Positions 17,171-26,244 are shown, counted from the first letter of the stretch. The stretch: DNA of 64,000 nucleotides from Nocardia asteroides (GCF_021183625.1 NZ_CP089214.1:4030001-4094000); one strand, 5' to 3'. Numbers and translations: made by a program. Notes: a model not told the origin generated them from the letters alone.

Positions 17171-18097
17171 ATGAGCGAAGAGCCGACGGGCACCGATCTC
17201 GCGGAAGGCGTGACCAAGGGTCCGCCGAAGACGCTCGCCGGTGGCCTGATCAAGACCATGCGCCCGCGCCAGTGGGTGAAGAACGTCCTGGTCCTGGCGG
17301 CGCCGCTGGCGGCGGGGTCGGCGACCGACATCGACGTGCTCATCCACGTCGCCATCGCCTTCGCGGTGTTCTGCCTCGCGGCCTCCGGCATCTACCTGGT
17401 GAACGACGCGCTTGACGTCGAGGCCGACCGGGCGCACCCGACCAAGCGGTTCCGGCCGATCGCCGCGGGCGTCGTCCCGGTGAACCTGGCCTACGCGCTC
17501 TCGGTGGTGCTGCTGATCGCCTCGATCGCGATCTCCTTCCTGGCCGCGTGGCAGCTGGCCGTGGTGATGGCGGTCTACATCGGCATCCAGCTGGCCTACT
17601 GCTTCGGGCTCAAGCACCAGGCCGTGCTCGACATCTGCATCGTCTCCTCCGGCTTCCTGCTGCGCGCGGTGGCGGGCGGCGCGGCGGCGAACATCCCGCT
17701 CTCCCAGTGGTTCCTGCTGATCATGGCGTTCGGCTCGCTGTTCATGGCGGCGGGCAAGCGGTACGCGGAGCTACAGATCGCGCTCGGCACCGGCGCCAAG
17801 ATCCGCAAGTCGCTGGAGTACTACACGCCGACCTACCTGCGGTTCATCTGGACCCTGGCGGCGACGGCCGTCGTGGTGTTCTACGGCCTCTGGGCCTTCG
17901 AGCAGGGTGACGCGAACGACACGAACTGGTTCGCGATCTCCATGATCCCGTTTACCATCGCAATCCTGCGTTACGCGGTCGACGTCGACGGTGGCGAGGC
18001 CGGTGAGCCCGAAGAGATCGCGCTGGGGGACCGCGTGTTGCAGTTCCTCGCCATCGCCTGGATCGGAGCGGTAGGTGTCGCTGTCTATCTCGCCTGA
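17171..18097 (+). CDS. ubiA: Decaprenyl-phosphate phosphoribosyltransferase UbiA
   Basis: Integral membrane prenyltransferase making decaprenyl-phosphoryl-5-phosphoribose from PRPP, the first committed step to the arabinose donor DPA. 308 residues. It opens with RPRQWVKNVLVLAAPLA, then the Asp-rich motif NDALDVEADRAHPTKRFRPIAAG and the second motif region RYAVDVDGGEAGEPEEIAL, with about nine helices. MSEE at ATG 17171 matches the mycobacterial N-terminus as I recall it; GTG 17141 would overlap the PAP2 gene and is less likely. It overlaps aftB by 23 nt. Confidence 0.94.
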   Translation: MSEEPTGTDLAEGVTKGPPKTLAGGLIKTMRPRQWVKNVLVLAAPLAAGSATDIDVLIHVAIAFAVFCLAASGIYLVNDALDVEADRAHPTKRFRPIAAGVVPVNLAYALSVVLLIASIAISFLAAWQLAVVMAVYIGIQLAYCFGLKHQAVLDICIVSSGFLLRAVAGGAAANIPLSQWFLLIMAFGSLFMAAGKRYAELQIALGTGAKIRKSLEYYTPTYLRFIWTLAATAVVVFYGLWAFEQGDANDTNWFAISMIPFTIAILRYAVDVDGGEAGEPEEIALGDRVLQFLAIAWIGAVGVAVYLA

Positions 18098-20036
18098 CGA
18101 GAGAGTGGCCGAGGGGGCCGGGAGTACCGAAGCGGAGCGCGAGCGGGCCGAGGACTCGGCCCGCTCCGCGCCGCGGTACACCCGGCTCTCGCGTGCCCTC
18201 TTCGTCGGCGGGATCGCGGTGACCGTCGCGCTCTTCGCGATCGGCGGCTGGCAGCGCCGCTGGATCGCCGACGACGGCCTGATCGTGCTGCGCACCGTCC
18301 GCAACCTGCTGGCGGGCAACGGCCCGGTCTTCAACGCGGGCGAGCGCGTCGAGGCCAACACCAGCACCGCGTGGACCTACCTGGTCTGGTTCTTCAGCTG
18401 GATCACCGGCGCGCGGCTGGAGTACGTGGCGCTCGCGCTCGCGCTGACGCTCTCGCTGGGCGCCGTCGTCTTCGCCATGCTCGGCACCGCCCGGCTCTGG
18501 GGCGGCCCGCGCGCCGCCTTCCTGCTGCCGGCGGGCGTGCTGGTCTACATCGCGGTGCCACCCGCCCGCGACTACGTGACCTCCGGCCTGGAGAGCGGGC
18601 TGGTGATCTTCTGGCTCGGGCTGCTCTGGTGGGCCATGATCGGCTGGGCCAAGGCCGAGCGGGTCCGGGTGCCCGCGCTGCTCGGGCTGGTGTTCCTGGC
18701 CGGGCTGGCCCCGCTGATCCGCCCCGAGATGGCGGTGCTCGGCGCCGCCGCGCTCGGCATGATCTTCCTCGCGCCGCTGCCGACCGGGCGCCCGGTGCTG
18801 CTCCGGCTGCTGATCGTCGCCGTGGCGGGGCTGCTCCCGCTCGGCTACCAGATCTGGCGGATGGGCTACTACGGCCTGCCCTACCCGAACACCGCGGTCG
18901 CCAAGGACGCGGGCGGCGCCAAGTGGAGCCAGGGCTTCACCTACCTCTGGGACCTGGTCGGGCCGTACTGGCTCTGGCTGCCGCTGCTCCTGCTGCTGCT
19001 CGCCGGGCTCGGCGCGCTGCGGCTGGCGAGCGAGTCCACCGCGCGCGGCGAGCGGGAGCAGGCGCAGCGGCCGCACCTCGGCACCCGGTTCCGGTGCTGG
19101 CTGCGCTCGCCGAGCGCGGTCGTCACGCTGGTGCTCGGCGGCGCGCTGCTGCTGACGGTCTACGCGCTGCGGGTCGGCGGCGACTTCATGCACGGCCGCA
19201 TGCTGCTGCCGCAGCTCTTCCTCTTCCTGCTGCCGATCGCGGTGCTTCCGGTCTGGGTGCCGCGCGGCGCCTTCCGGCCGTTCTCCCTGCGCGACGTGCG
19301 CTACCTGCTGGTCCCGGCGCTCTGGCTGGCCGTCGTCGGCTGGGCGCTGTTCGCCGCGGGCACCACCGCCATCACCACCGGCACCAAGATCAGCTCGTCC
19401 GGCATCGTGGACGAGCGGGTGTACTACGTGCTCAACACCGGGCGCGACCACCCGATCCTGGCCGAGGACTACCTGGACTACCCGCGCATGCGGGCCATGG
19501 TCGACGGCATCGCCAACACCCCCGAAGGCGGGCTGCTGCTGAACTCGCCGTCCTTCATGTTCTGGTACATCGCCCCGCCCCCGCAGCCCATCCCCGAAGG
19601 CGGAGCCGGGCACACCGTCTTCTTCCTGAACCTCGGCATGACCAGCATGAACGTCCCGCTGGATGTCAAGGTGGTCGACCCGATGGGGCTGGCCTACCCG
19701 CTCGCCGCGCACACCGACCGGCTGGCCGACGGCCGCATCGGGCACGACAAGAGCCTCTACCCGGACTGGGTGGTCGTCGACGCGGGCATGGTGGACAAGA
19801 AGCCGTGGATGCCCTGGTACCTGGACGAGAAGTGGGTGAGCCAGGCCCGGGTCGCCCTGTCCTGCCCGGACACCTACGCGCTCATGCTGGCGCACCGCGA
19901 CCCGCTCACCCTCGACCGGTTCAAGCACAACCTGCGCAACGCGCTGAATTTCGCGGCGTACCGGATCGAGCGGGTGCCGAGGTACGAGATCGAGCGCTGC
20001 GGCCTGGTCGACCCCTTCCCGCAGCCGCCGCGCTGA
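18075..20036 (+). CDS. aftB: Arabinofuranosyltransferase AftB
   Basis: GT-C membrane glycosyltransferase adding the terminal beta-1,2 arabinofuranose residues of arabinan, on which mycolates are later placed. 653 residues: a charged cytoplasmic N-terminus, then WRRWIADDGLIVLRTVRNLLAGNGPVFNAGERVEANTS-type sequence in the first extracytoplasmic loop (the Asp-Asp pair is the expected catalytic motif), about ten helices, and a C-terminal soluble domain. GTG 18075 lies within the end of ubiA, indicating coupled translation. It is the last gene of this operon; a hairpin follows. Confidence 0.92.
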   Translation: MSLSISPDERVAEGAGSTEAERERAEDSARSAPRYTRLSRALFVGGIAVTVALFAIGGWQRRWIADDGLIVLRTVRNLLAGNGPVFNAGERVEANTSTAWTYLVWFFSWITGARLEYVALALALTLSLGAVVFAMLGTARLWGGPRAAFLLPAGVLVYIAVPPARDYVTSGLESGLVIFWLGLLWWAMIGWAKAERVRVPALLGLVFLAGLAPLIRPEMAVLGAAALGMIFLAPLPTGRPVLLRLLIVAVAGLLPLGYQIWRMGYYGLPYPNTAVAKDAGGAKWSQGFTYLWDLVGPYWLWLPLLLLLLAGLGALRLASESTARGEREQAQRPHLGTRFRCWLRSPSAVVTLVLGGALLLTVYALRVGGDFMHGRMLLPQLFLFLLPIAVLPVWVPRGAFRPFSLRDVRYLLVPALWLAVVGWALFAAGTTAITTGTKISSSGIVDERVYYVLNTGRDHPILAEDYLDYPRMRAMVDGIANTPEGGLLLNSPSFMFWYIAPPPQPIPEGGAGHTVFFLNLGMTSMNVPLDVKVVDPMGLAYPLAAHTDRLADGRIGHDKSLYPDWVVVDAGMVDKKPWMPWYLDEKWVSQARVALSCPDTYALMLAHRDPLTLDRFKHNLRNALNFAAYRIERVPRYEIERCGLVDPFPQPPR

Positions 20037-20057
20037 TTCTTGACCTTTTCCGACAGT

Positions 20058-20083
20058 CGCCGCCCGGTCTCGACCGGGCGGCG
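20058..20083 (+). terminator. Hairpin after aftB
   Basis: Perfect 11-bp stem, CGCCGCCCGGT (20058-20068) and ACCGGGCGGCG (20073-20083), with a 4-nt loop, 22 nt after the aftB stop. No T-tract follows. Confidence 0.5.
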
Positions 20084-20195
20084 TCGCTGTCTCCGGCGCG
20101 TTGTACCGAGGCGCGCCGAACCGGTCGTGATCGGGCACAATCCGGCCGCCGAATCTCTATCACATTTCGATAACGGGCGCTCCGCGCTGCGCCGT

Positions 20196-20201
20196 TAGGC
20201 T
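20196..20201 (+). promoter_or_regulatory. Candidate -10 of first antigen 85 gene
   Basis: TAGGCT at 20196-20201 fits the -10 consensus and would give a transcript starting near 20208, about 34 nt before ATG 20242, with a GAGGAAGG ribosome site in between. Confidence 0.4.
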
Positions 20202-20241
20202 CGGTGCGATTTTTCGTGTGACGAGGAAGGCCCCTGATCAG

Positions 20242-21285
20242 ATGCGAGGCGTGAACATCCGAAGGCGAGCGGGTTCCCGGATCCGGATCGCACTGCTGGC
20301 GTTGGCGGTGGTGCTGCCGGTCGGCACCGCGCTCGGCACGGCGGCGCCTGCCTCGGCGGCATACGACCCGGCCGGGATCGACGTCTGGGTCGACTCCCCG
20401 ATGGGCCCGATCAAGTCGCGGATCTTCCGCGCGGCCGACGGCAACACCGACCGGGTCGTCTACGCCCTCGACGGCATGCGCGCCAGGGAGGACCTGAGCG
20501 GCTGGGAGCTGCACACCGAGGTGCCGAGGCAGCTCGCCGCGGCGAACATCAACGTCGTGCTCCCGATCGGCGGGCAATCCAGCTTCTACGCCGACTGGGC
20601 CGCGCCGAGCTCGCTGGCCGGGCTGCCGCCGGGGAGCGGCTCGGCCGGGTCGGCCACCGGCTCCGGCGGGTTGCAGGCGATCGACCCGGGCCCGGGGAAG
20701 AGCTACCGCTACCAGTGGGAGACATTTCTCACCGGCGCGCTGCCCGAGGCGCTGCGCGACCGCTACGGCTTCGCCACCGCGCGCAACGGCGTCATCGGGC
20801 TCTCCATGGGCGCGAGCGCGGCACTGGCGCTGGCGGCGTTCCACCCGGAGCGCTACTCCTACGCCGCCGCCTACAGCGGCATGCTGAACGTCAATGCCCC
20901 CGGCATGCGCGAGGCCATCCGGCTCGCCATGGTCGACGCGGGCGGCTACAACATCGAATCCATGGCTCCGGCGGCCAGCGCGCTGTGGCAGCGGCTGGAT
21001 CCCTTTTCGTTCGCTCCGCTGTTGCGGGAGAATGGCACCCGGCTCTGGATCGCGGCCGCCGACGGCCGTCCGGTCCCCGCCGACGGCGCCGATTTCGACA
21101 CCCTGAACGCGATCGCGCTGGAGAACCTGGCGGCCGCGAACACCAGGGCGTTCCAGGGCAGGCTGGATTCGGTCGGGGTCACCAACGTCACCTACGACTT
21201 CGCGAACGTCGGGGTGCACACCTGGCGCAATTGGGAGTCCGAAGTGGGCCGGATGCTGCCCGACCTCGCCGCGGGCATCGGGTGA
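20242..21285 (+). CDS. Antigen 85-family mycolyltransferase, paralogue 1
   Basis: Secreted esterase-fold protein of 347 residues expected to transfer mycolates between trehalose monomycolate and acceptors. The signal peptide ends near APASAA. The conserved WVDSPMGPIKSRI opening, FYADW, the nucleophile elbow GLSMGAS, the acidic triad residue in IALENLAAANTRAF and the His in GVHTWRNW are all present. Unlike classical enzymes it has a Gly/Ser-rich insertion after FYADW (GSGSAGSATGSGG) and HTWRNW in place of the usual HSWxYW. ATG 20242 follows GAGGAAGG; GTG 20218 is an alternative. First of four tandem paralogues. Confidence 0.88.
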   Translation: MRGVNIRRRAGSRIRIALLALAVVLPVGTALGTAAPASAAYDPAGIDVWVDSPMGPIKSRIFRAADGNTDRVVYALDGMRAREDLSGWELHTEVPRQLAAANINVVLPIGGQSSFYADWAAPSSLAGLPPGSGSAGSATGSGGLQAIDPGPGKSYRYQWETFLTGALPEALRDRYGFATARNGVIGLSMGASAALALAAFHPERYSYAAAYSGMLNVNAPGMREAIRLAMVDAGGYNIESMAPAASALWQRLDPFSFAPLLRENGTRLWIAAADGRPVPADGADFDTLNAIALENLAAANTRAFQGRLDSVGVTNVTYDFANVGVHTWRNWESEVGRMLPDLAAGIG

Positions 21286-21595
21286 TCGCGGCGCTGCCCC
21301 AGATAGAGCCGGGTAGGCACGGCCGCGCCCGGCCGGGTACCGTCGGCGATTGTGTCCCGAGGGCGTCCGCGGGACGGTCGGCAACGAATCGGTAGCGCCA
21401 GGGTGCGTCGGTTGTGGCTCGGATCACTATCCAGCAACATGGAGGCATGCGCTTCCGATGGAGACAGCGGGAGCTTGCGCCGAGGTCGCACATGTCCGTT
21501 ATGCGAGACAATGACGTGTCCCGGTGCCCGATGAGGGGCCGGTTTCGATAGCTTTCGATTTGCCAACCGGTCGCCAGAGCGAAAGGTTTCGACGA
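21286..21595 (+). other. Intergenic leader between antigen 85 paralogues 1 and 2
   Basis: 310 bp with no credible gene. The 3' end holds the GAAAGG ribosome site (21581-21586) for the next gene. I see no strong hairpin with a T-tract, so read-through from paralogue 1 or a local promoter are both possible. Confidence 0.4.
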
Positions 21596-22654
21596 ATGCG
21601 AAGTGCGCGATGGAAACGTGGGGCCGGTGCGGGAGCGCGCGGCTCCCGGCTCGGACGGTGGAGCGTGGCGCTGGCAGTGGCCCTGCTCGCACCCATGGGG
21701 ATCGCGGTCACCGATACCGCCGCGCCTGCTCAGGCGGCGTTCAACCCGGCTGCCTTCGACTTCTGGGTCGACTCCGGGATGGGCCCGATCAAGTCGCGCG
21801 TGCTGCGCGCGGCCGACGGCAACACCAACCGCGTCGCCTACCTGCTCGACGGAATGCGCGCACCCGAGAATCTGAACGGCTGGGAAATCGAGACCCCCGT
21901 CGCGGAGATGCTGGCGGGCGCGAACATCAACGTCGTGATGCCGGTCGGCGGCATGTCCAGCTTCTACGCCGACTGGAATGCGCCGAGCACCTTCGTCGGC
22001 ATTCCGGCCGGCACCGGTTCCAGCTCCGGCTCCGGCGCGCTGAACGCCTTCGCGGCCGGGCCGGGCAAGAGCTACCGCTACCAGTGGGAAACCTTCCTCA
22101 CCAACGACCTGCGCAACGCGCTGCGCGATCGGCTCGGTTTCCGCTCGACCCGCAACGGCGTCTTCGGGCTCTCCATGGGCGGCAGCGCCGCGCTCACCCT
22201 CGCGGCCTACCACCCCGACCAGTTCAGCTTCGCCGGCTCGTACTCCGGCTACCTGAACATCTCGGCGCCAGGCATGCGCGAGGCCATCCGGGTCGCCATG
22301 CTGGACGCGGGCGGCTACAACGTCGACGCCATGGCGCCGCCGTGGGGCCCGCAGTGGCTGCGCATGGACCCCTTCGTCTTCGCGCCGCAGCTGGTCCGCA
22401 ACGGCACCCGGCTCTACATCGCCGCCGGTAGCGGCCTGCCGACCGCGGTCGACGGCCCCAGCTTCAACACCCTGAACGCGATGGGGCTGGAGGCGCTCGC
22501 GCTCGCCAACACCAGGGCCTTCCAGGTACGGATGGCGACGCTCGGCGGCGGGAACGCGACCTACTCGTTCCCCACGTTCGGCGTGCACAACTGGGTGAAC
22601 TGGACGGAGGAGGCGAAGCGAATGCTGCCCGACCTCTCCGCGAATATCGGCTGA
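21596..22654 (+). CDS. Antigen 85-family mycolyltransferase, paralogue 2
   Basis: 352 residues with a signal peptide ending near APAQAA. Shared antigen 85 blocks: FWVDSGMGPIKSRVL, MSSFYADWNAP, GLSMGGSAALTLAAYHPDQF (nucleophile Ser), YSGYLNISAPGMREAIRVAM, GLEALALANTRAF and the His in GVHNWVNW. Like paralogue 1 it carries a Gly/Ser-rich loop (AGTGSSSGSGALNAF) and a non-canonical HNWVNW ending, so the two form a subfamily. All three catalytic residues appear present, so activity is plausible. ATG 21596 is chosen for the GAAAGG site 9 nt upstream. A perfect terminator follows. Confidence 0.88.
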   Translation: MRSARWKRGAGAGARGSRLGRWSVALAVALLAPMGIAVTDTAAPAQAAFNPAAFDFWVDSGMGPIKSRVLRAADGNTNRVAYLLDGMRAPENLNGWEIETPVAEMLAGANINVVMPVGGMSSFYADWNAPSTFVGIPAGTGSSSGSGALNAFAAGPGKSYRYQWETFLTNDLRNALRDRLGFRSTRNGVFGLSMGGSAALTLAAYHPDQFSFAGSYSGYLNISAPGMREAIRVAMLDAGGYNVDAMAPPWGPQWLRMDPFVFAPQLVRNGTRLYIAAGSGLPTAVDGPSFNTLNAMGLEALALANTRAFQVRMATLGGGNATYSFPTFGVHNWVNWTEEAKRMLPDLSANIG

Positions 22655-22666
22655 CACCGCCGCTCC

Positions 22667-22711
22667 CGGACCGCCCGGCACCGATCACGGTGCCGGGCGG
22701 TCCGTCTTTTT
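22667..22711 (+). terminator. Intrinsic terminator after antigen 85 paralogue 2
   Basis: Perfect 17-bp stem, CGGACCGCCCGGCACCG (22667-22683) with its complement (22688-22704), 4-nt loop ATCA, followed by TCTTTTT. This is the most classical terminator in the window. Confidence 0.9.
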
Positions 22712-23105
22712 CCGCCGTCCCGGAATTCGGAAACATGCGGGGTTCGTCACAGTGAAACCCCCGCATCCGCCCCCGGATAACCGCGAAATTCGCTGTGGCG
22801 TGGCCGTTCTTGTGGATAACGGAAACGAATCGGAACCAAGCGACGACATCAACCGGAGAACGCGATATGGTCTCCGCACGATCACAGCGCCAACCGGTGG
22901 GTAAACGACCTCGCCATCTTGCGAAGGATTCCGAGGTCGAATATCGTCCAGCGAGCGCGAGTGTGACCAGATCGTTGTAGTGCGCTCCGCAGGGCCGGTG
23001 GTCGGGATCCGGTCCCGCGGGGCCACGCGTCTCGTAGGCAACACTGGTGCGGTCCCCGCCCGGGGCGGGGAGCCGTGCCACGACAGCAGGAAGAGAGCAG
23101 AATTC
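22712..23105 (+). other. Long leader region of antigen 85 paralogue 3
   Basis: Roughly 394 bp between the terminator and ATG 23106 with no convincing ORF. Because transcription is terminated upstream, the promoter for paralogue 3 must lie here. The ribosome site AGGAAGAGAG sits just before the start. No clear -10/-35 pair stands out to me. Confidence 0.45.
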
Positions 23106-24116
23106 ATGCGTTTCGGCAGGGCGGCCGCGCCGAAGAAGATCAAAACGGGATGGCGTGCGCGAATTCTGGCTGTTGGCGCTGCGGCGCTAGCACTGCCGGT
23201 CGCCGCCGGCATTGCGGCCCCGACCGCCGCCGTGGCGGCTCCCGCCCCGGCGCTTCGGGCGCCGGCGGGCGGGGTCGAGGACCTCATGGTCCCGTCCGGG
23301 ATGGGCCCGATCAAGGTGCAGGTGCAGTGGGCGGCTCGCGGCGGTAACGCGGCGCTCTACCTGCTCGACGGCCTCCGGGCGCGGGACGACCGCAACGCCT
23401 GGTCGTTCGAGACCAATGCGCTGGAGCAGTTCAAGAACGACAACATCAGCCTGATCATGCCGGTCGGCGGGCAGTCGAGCTTCTACACCGACTGGTACGC
23501 GCCGAGCAACACCAACGGTCAGAAGACCACCTACAAGTGGGAATCCTTCCTGACCAAGGAGCTGCCGGACTTCCTGGCGGGTTACGGCGTCTCCAAGACC
23601 AACAACGCGGTCGCCGGGCTCTCCATGGGTGGCAGCGCCGCCCTCGCGCTGGCCGCCTACCACCGGGATCAGTTCAAGTACGCCGCGTCCTACTCCGGCT
23701 ACCTGAACATCTCGGCGCCGGGCATGCGCGAGGCCATCCGCGTCGCCATGCTGGACGCGGGCCGCTTCAACGTCGACTCGATGGCGGCCCCGTGGAGCCC
23801 GGCTTGGCTGCGCATGGACCCCTTCGTCTTCGCGCCGCAGCTGAAGGGGCTGCCGATGTACATCTCGGCCGCCTCCGGCCTGCCGGGTCAGTTCGATCGC
23901 CCGAACTCGGCGGTCGGCGTCTTCAACACCGGTAACGCGATGGCGCTCGAGGCGCTCTCGCTGGTGAACACCCGCGCGTTCCAGGTCCGCCTGAGCTCGC
24001 TGAAGATCCCGGCCGCGTTCAACTTCCCGGCCGCGGGCACGCACTCGTGGAAGTACTGGGAGGGCGAGCTCTTCAACTCCCGCCAGGGCATCCTCGATGC
24101 CACCGGCGGTTGGTGA
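23106..24116 (+). CDS. Antigen 85-family mycolyltransferase, paralogue 3 (classical type)
   Basis: 336 residues, the closest of the four to classical antigen 85. An N-terminal KKIKTGWRARILAVGAAALALPVAAG signal segment is followed by LMVPSGMGPIKVQVQWAARGGNAALYLLDGLRARDD, QSSFYTDWYAPSN, GLSMGGSAALALAAYH (Ser nucleophile), ALEALSLVNTRAF (acid) and GTHSWKYWEGEL (His). It lacks the Gly/Ser insertion of paralogues 1 and 2. It transfers mycolic acid to arabinan or to trehalose monomycolate at the cell surface. Strong AGGAAGAGAG ribosome site; its own promoter is implied by the upstream terminator. Likely equivalent of the mycobacterial fbp genes next to aftB. Confidence 0.93.
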   Translation: MRFGRAAAPKKIKTGWRARILAVGAAALALPVAAGIAAPTAAVAAPAPALRAPAGGVEDLMVPSGMGPIKVQVQWAARGGNAALYLLDGLRARDDRNAWSFETNALEQFKNDNISLIMPVGGQSSFYTDWYAPSNTNGQKTTYKWESFLTKELPDFLAGYGVSKTNNAVAGLSMGGSAALALAAYHRDQFKYAASYSGYLNISAPGMREAIRVAMLDAGRFNVDSMAAPWSPAWLRMDPFVFAPQLKGLPMYISAASGLPGQFDRPNSAVGVFNTGNAMALEALSLVNTRAFQVRLSSLKIPAAFNFPAAGTHSWKYWEGELFNSRQGILDATGGW

Positions 24117-24136
24117 CACCACCCCCGTTCGACGCC

Positions 24137-24175
24137 GCGGCGCCGTCAGCTTCCTCCGGGAAGCGGCGGCGCCGC
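24137..24175 (+). terminator. Two-part stem hairpin after paralogue 3
   Basis: Outer stem GCGGCGCCG (24137-24145) with CGGCGCCGC (24167-24175) and inner stem GCTTCC with GGAAGC, 20 nt after the stop. No T-tract. Confidence 0.55.
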
Positions 24176-24288
24176 TGCCGTTCACGGAGTCTGCGATCTC
24201 TCCGCATAATGCTGGCAAATCTTGAGCATCGGTCTGCGGCTGGCGCGTCGTCCCGGGAAAAGCCCTGTATGAGGGGTACAAACGATGG

Positions 24289-26172
24289 GTGGCAGGGAAA
24301 GTTGGGGGCGCCAGGGGACGAAAATGGGAGCGTGCGCGCTCTCTGGCAACTGGCGCGCGACCGCAGGGTATCCGCCTGCTGGCAGCTGCCGCCGTCGCGG
24401 CGCTGACGCTGCTCCCCGCCGCCACCCCGGTGAGCACGGCCCAGCCCGCCGCCGCGGCGGGCGCGGCCGCGGTGAGCAAGGTGGTCTGGCTGGACGACCG
24501 GCGGGTCGCGCTGTGGATCGACTCGCCGTCCATGGGCGCGCCGACCCAGGTGCAGCTGCTGCTGGCCAGGGACTGGAACGCCCGCCCGGACGCCACCTTC
24601 CCCGTCCTCTTCATGCTGGACGGGCTGCGCGCCACCGACAGCGAGTCCGGCTGGACCAAGGACGCGGGCGCGGAGAGCTTCTACGCCGACAAGAACGTCA
24701 CCGTCGTGCTGCCGGTCGGCGGCCAGTCCAGCTTCTACGCCGACTGGGTGCGCCCGGACAACGGGCACAACTACCAGTGGGAGACCTTCCTGACCAGGGA
24801 GCTGCCGCCGATCCTGGAGCAGCAGTGGCGAGCGACGAACGCGCGCGCCATCGCCGGGCTCTCCATGGGCGGCACCGCGGCCATGTTCCTCACCGGCCGC
24901 AACCCCGGCTTCGCGAAGTTCGCCGCCTCCTACTCCGGCTTCCTGACCACCACCACGCTCGGCATGCCGCAGGCGATCCAGTTCGCCATGCGGGACGCGG
25001 GCGGCTTCGATTCCAACGCCATGTGGGGGCCGCCGAACGACCCCGGATGGCAGGAGCACGACCCGTACCTGCTCGCCGAGCAGCTGCGCGGGGTCAGCCT
25101 CTACGTCTCCAGTGGCAGCGGCGCCGTCGGCCCGCACGACCTGGTCTCCACCATCCCCGGCATCAGCACCAACTACGCGGGCACCGGGCTGGAGATCCTC
25201 TCCCGGCTCACCACACAGAACTTCGTCGACAAGCTCGGCAGGCTGAACATCCCGGTGCAGGCCAACTACCGGGCCTCCGGCACGCACTCCTGGCCGTACT
25301 GGGACTTCGAGATGCGGCAGTCCTGGCCGCAGGTGGCGGGCGCGGTCGGGGTCGAGGCCGACAAGCCCGGCTGCGCGCCCGGCGGCGCGATCCAGCCGGT
25401 GGCCGCGGTCAACCCCTGGCTCGGCGACTGCCTGACCGGCGAGTACCCGGTGCCGGGCGGGGTCGCGCAGGACTTCCGCTCCGGCCGGGTCCTCTTCGCC
25501 GCCGACACCGGGGCGCACCCGGTGGCCGGCGCGCTGGCGGGCGGGTACATGGCGGCCGCGGCCGGGCCGCAGCCGCTCGGGCTGCCCACCGGCGACGAGC
25601 AGCTGCTCATCGACGGCCGCGGCCGGTTCCAGAGCTTCCAGAACGGTTCGCTGTACTGGACGCGGGAGACCGGCGCCCAGGTGGTGCGCGGCGCCATCCT
25701 CGGCGCCTGGAGCGAGCAGGGCTTCGAGCGCGGCCCCGCGGGCTACCCGGCCGGGCCGGAGGTGCGGCTGCCGAGCCGGGACGGAGTGGTGCAGAGCTTC
25801 GAGAACGGGGCCTTCTACTACAGCGCGGCGACCGGCCCGCACCGGGTGCAGGGGCTGATCCTCGGCAAGTACGCGCAGCTCGGCTTCGAGAACAGCCCGG
25901 TCGGGCTGCCCGTCGACGGGGAGCAGCCCGCGAAGGATCTCGGCAGGTACGCCCGGTTCGAGGGCGGCAACCTGTACTGGAGCCCGCTCTCCGGCGCCTG
26001 GGCCGTACGCAACGGCCCGATCATGGACGCCTGGCGGGACGCGGGGTACGAGAACGGCAGGCTCGGCTACCCGATCAGCGACGAGTTCCCGGTGCCCGGC
26101 GGGGTCCAGCAGAACTTCCAGGCCGGCTTCGTCACGCTGCGCGATGGGAGGCCCGAGATCCACGGCATCTGA
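24289..26172 (+). CDS. Antigen 85-LGFP fusion mycolyltransferase, paralogue 4
   Basis: 627-residue secreted protein. Residues about 1-58 are a long signal region, 60-345 an antigen 85 esterase domain (LWIDSPSMGAPTQVQLL, QSSFYADW, GLSMGGTAAMFL nucleophile elbow, GLEILSRLTTQNF, GTHSWPYWDFEM), and 370-627 a run of LGFP-type repeats (for example EQGFERGPAGYPAGPEV, QLGFENSPVGLPVDGEQ, DAGYENGRLGYPISDEF). This architecture is that of corynebacterial PS1/cop1, where LGFP repeats bind the envelope. GTG 24289 follows GAGGGG; an ATG 4 nt earlier has better spacing but the wrong frame. Confidence 0.92.
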   Translation: MAGKVGGARGRKWERARSLATGARPQGIRLLAAAAVAALTLLPAATPVSTAQPAAAAGAAAVSKVVWLDDRRVALWIDSPSMGAPTQVQLLLARDWNARPDATFPVLFMLDGLRATDSESGWTKDAGAESFYADKNVTVVLPVGGQSSFYADWVRPDNGHNYQWETFLTRELPPILEQQWRATNARAIAGLSMGGTAAMFLTGRNPGFAKFAASYSGFLTTTTLGMPQAIQFAMRDAGGFDSNAMWGPPNDPGWQEHDPYLLAEQLRGVSLYVSSGSGAVGPHDLVSTIPGISTNYAGTGLEILSRLTTQNFVDKLGRLNIPVQANYRASGTHSWPYWDFEMRQSWPQVAGAVGVEADKPGCAPGGAIQPVAAVNPWLGDCLTGEYPVPGGVAQDFRSGRVLFAADTGAHPVAGALAGGYMAAAAGPQPLGLPTGDEQLLIDGRGRFQSFQNGSLYWTRETGAQVVRGAILGAWSEQGFERGPAGYPAGPEVRLPSRDGVVQSFENGAFYYSAATGPHRVQGLILGKYAQLGFENSPVGLPVDGEQPAKDLGRYARFEGGNLYWSPLSGAWAVRNGPIMDAWRDAGYENGRLGYPISDEFPVPGGVQQNFQAGFVTLRDGRPEIHGI

Positions 26173-26244
26173 ACGGCGTCCGGGCGCGGCCCGCTAGCCT
26201 GGTGGGCGACCGACCCCCGAACGCCGACCAGAGGACAAGAATTC

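Noticed and set aside
17141..17171. GTG 17141 as ubiA start
   Set aside because: Would overlap the PAP2 gene; the MSEE start at 17171 matches the mycobacterial protein, though the earlier start is not excluded.
21561..22900. Shared GCCAACCGGT before antigen 85 paralogues 2 and 3
   Set aside because: Ten-base match containing a common ACCGGT palindrome, at different distances from the starts; chance is likely in this GC-rich DNA.
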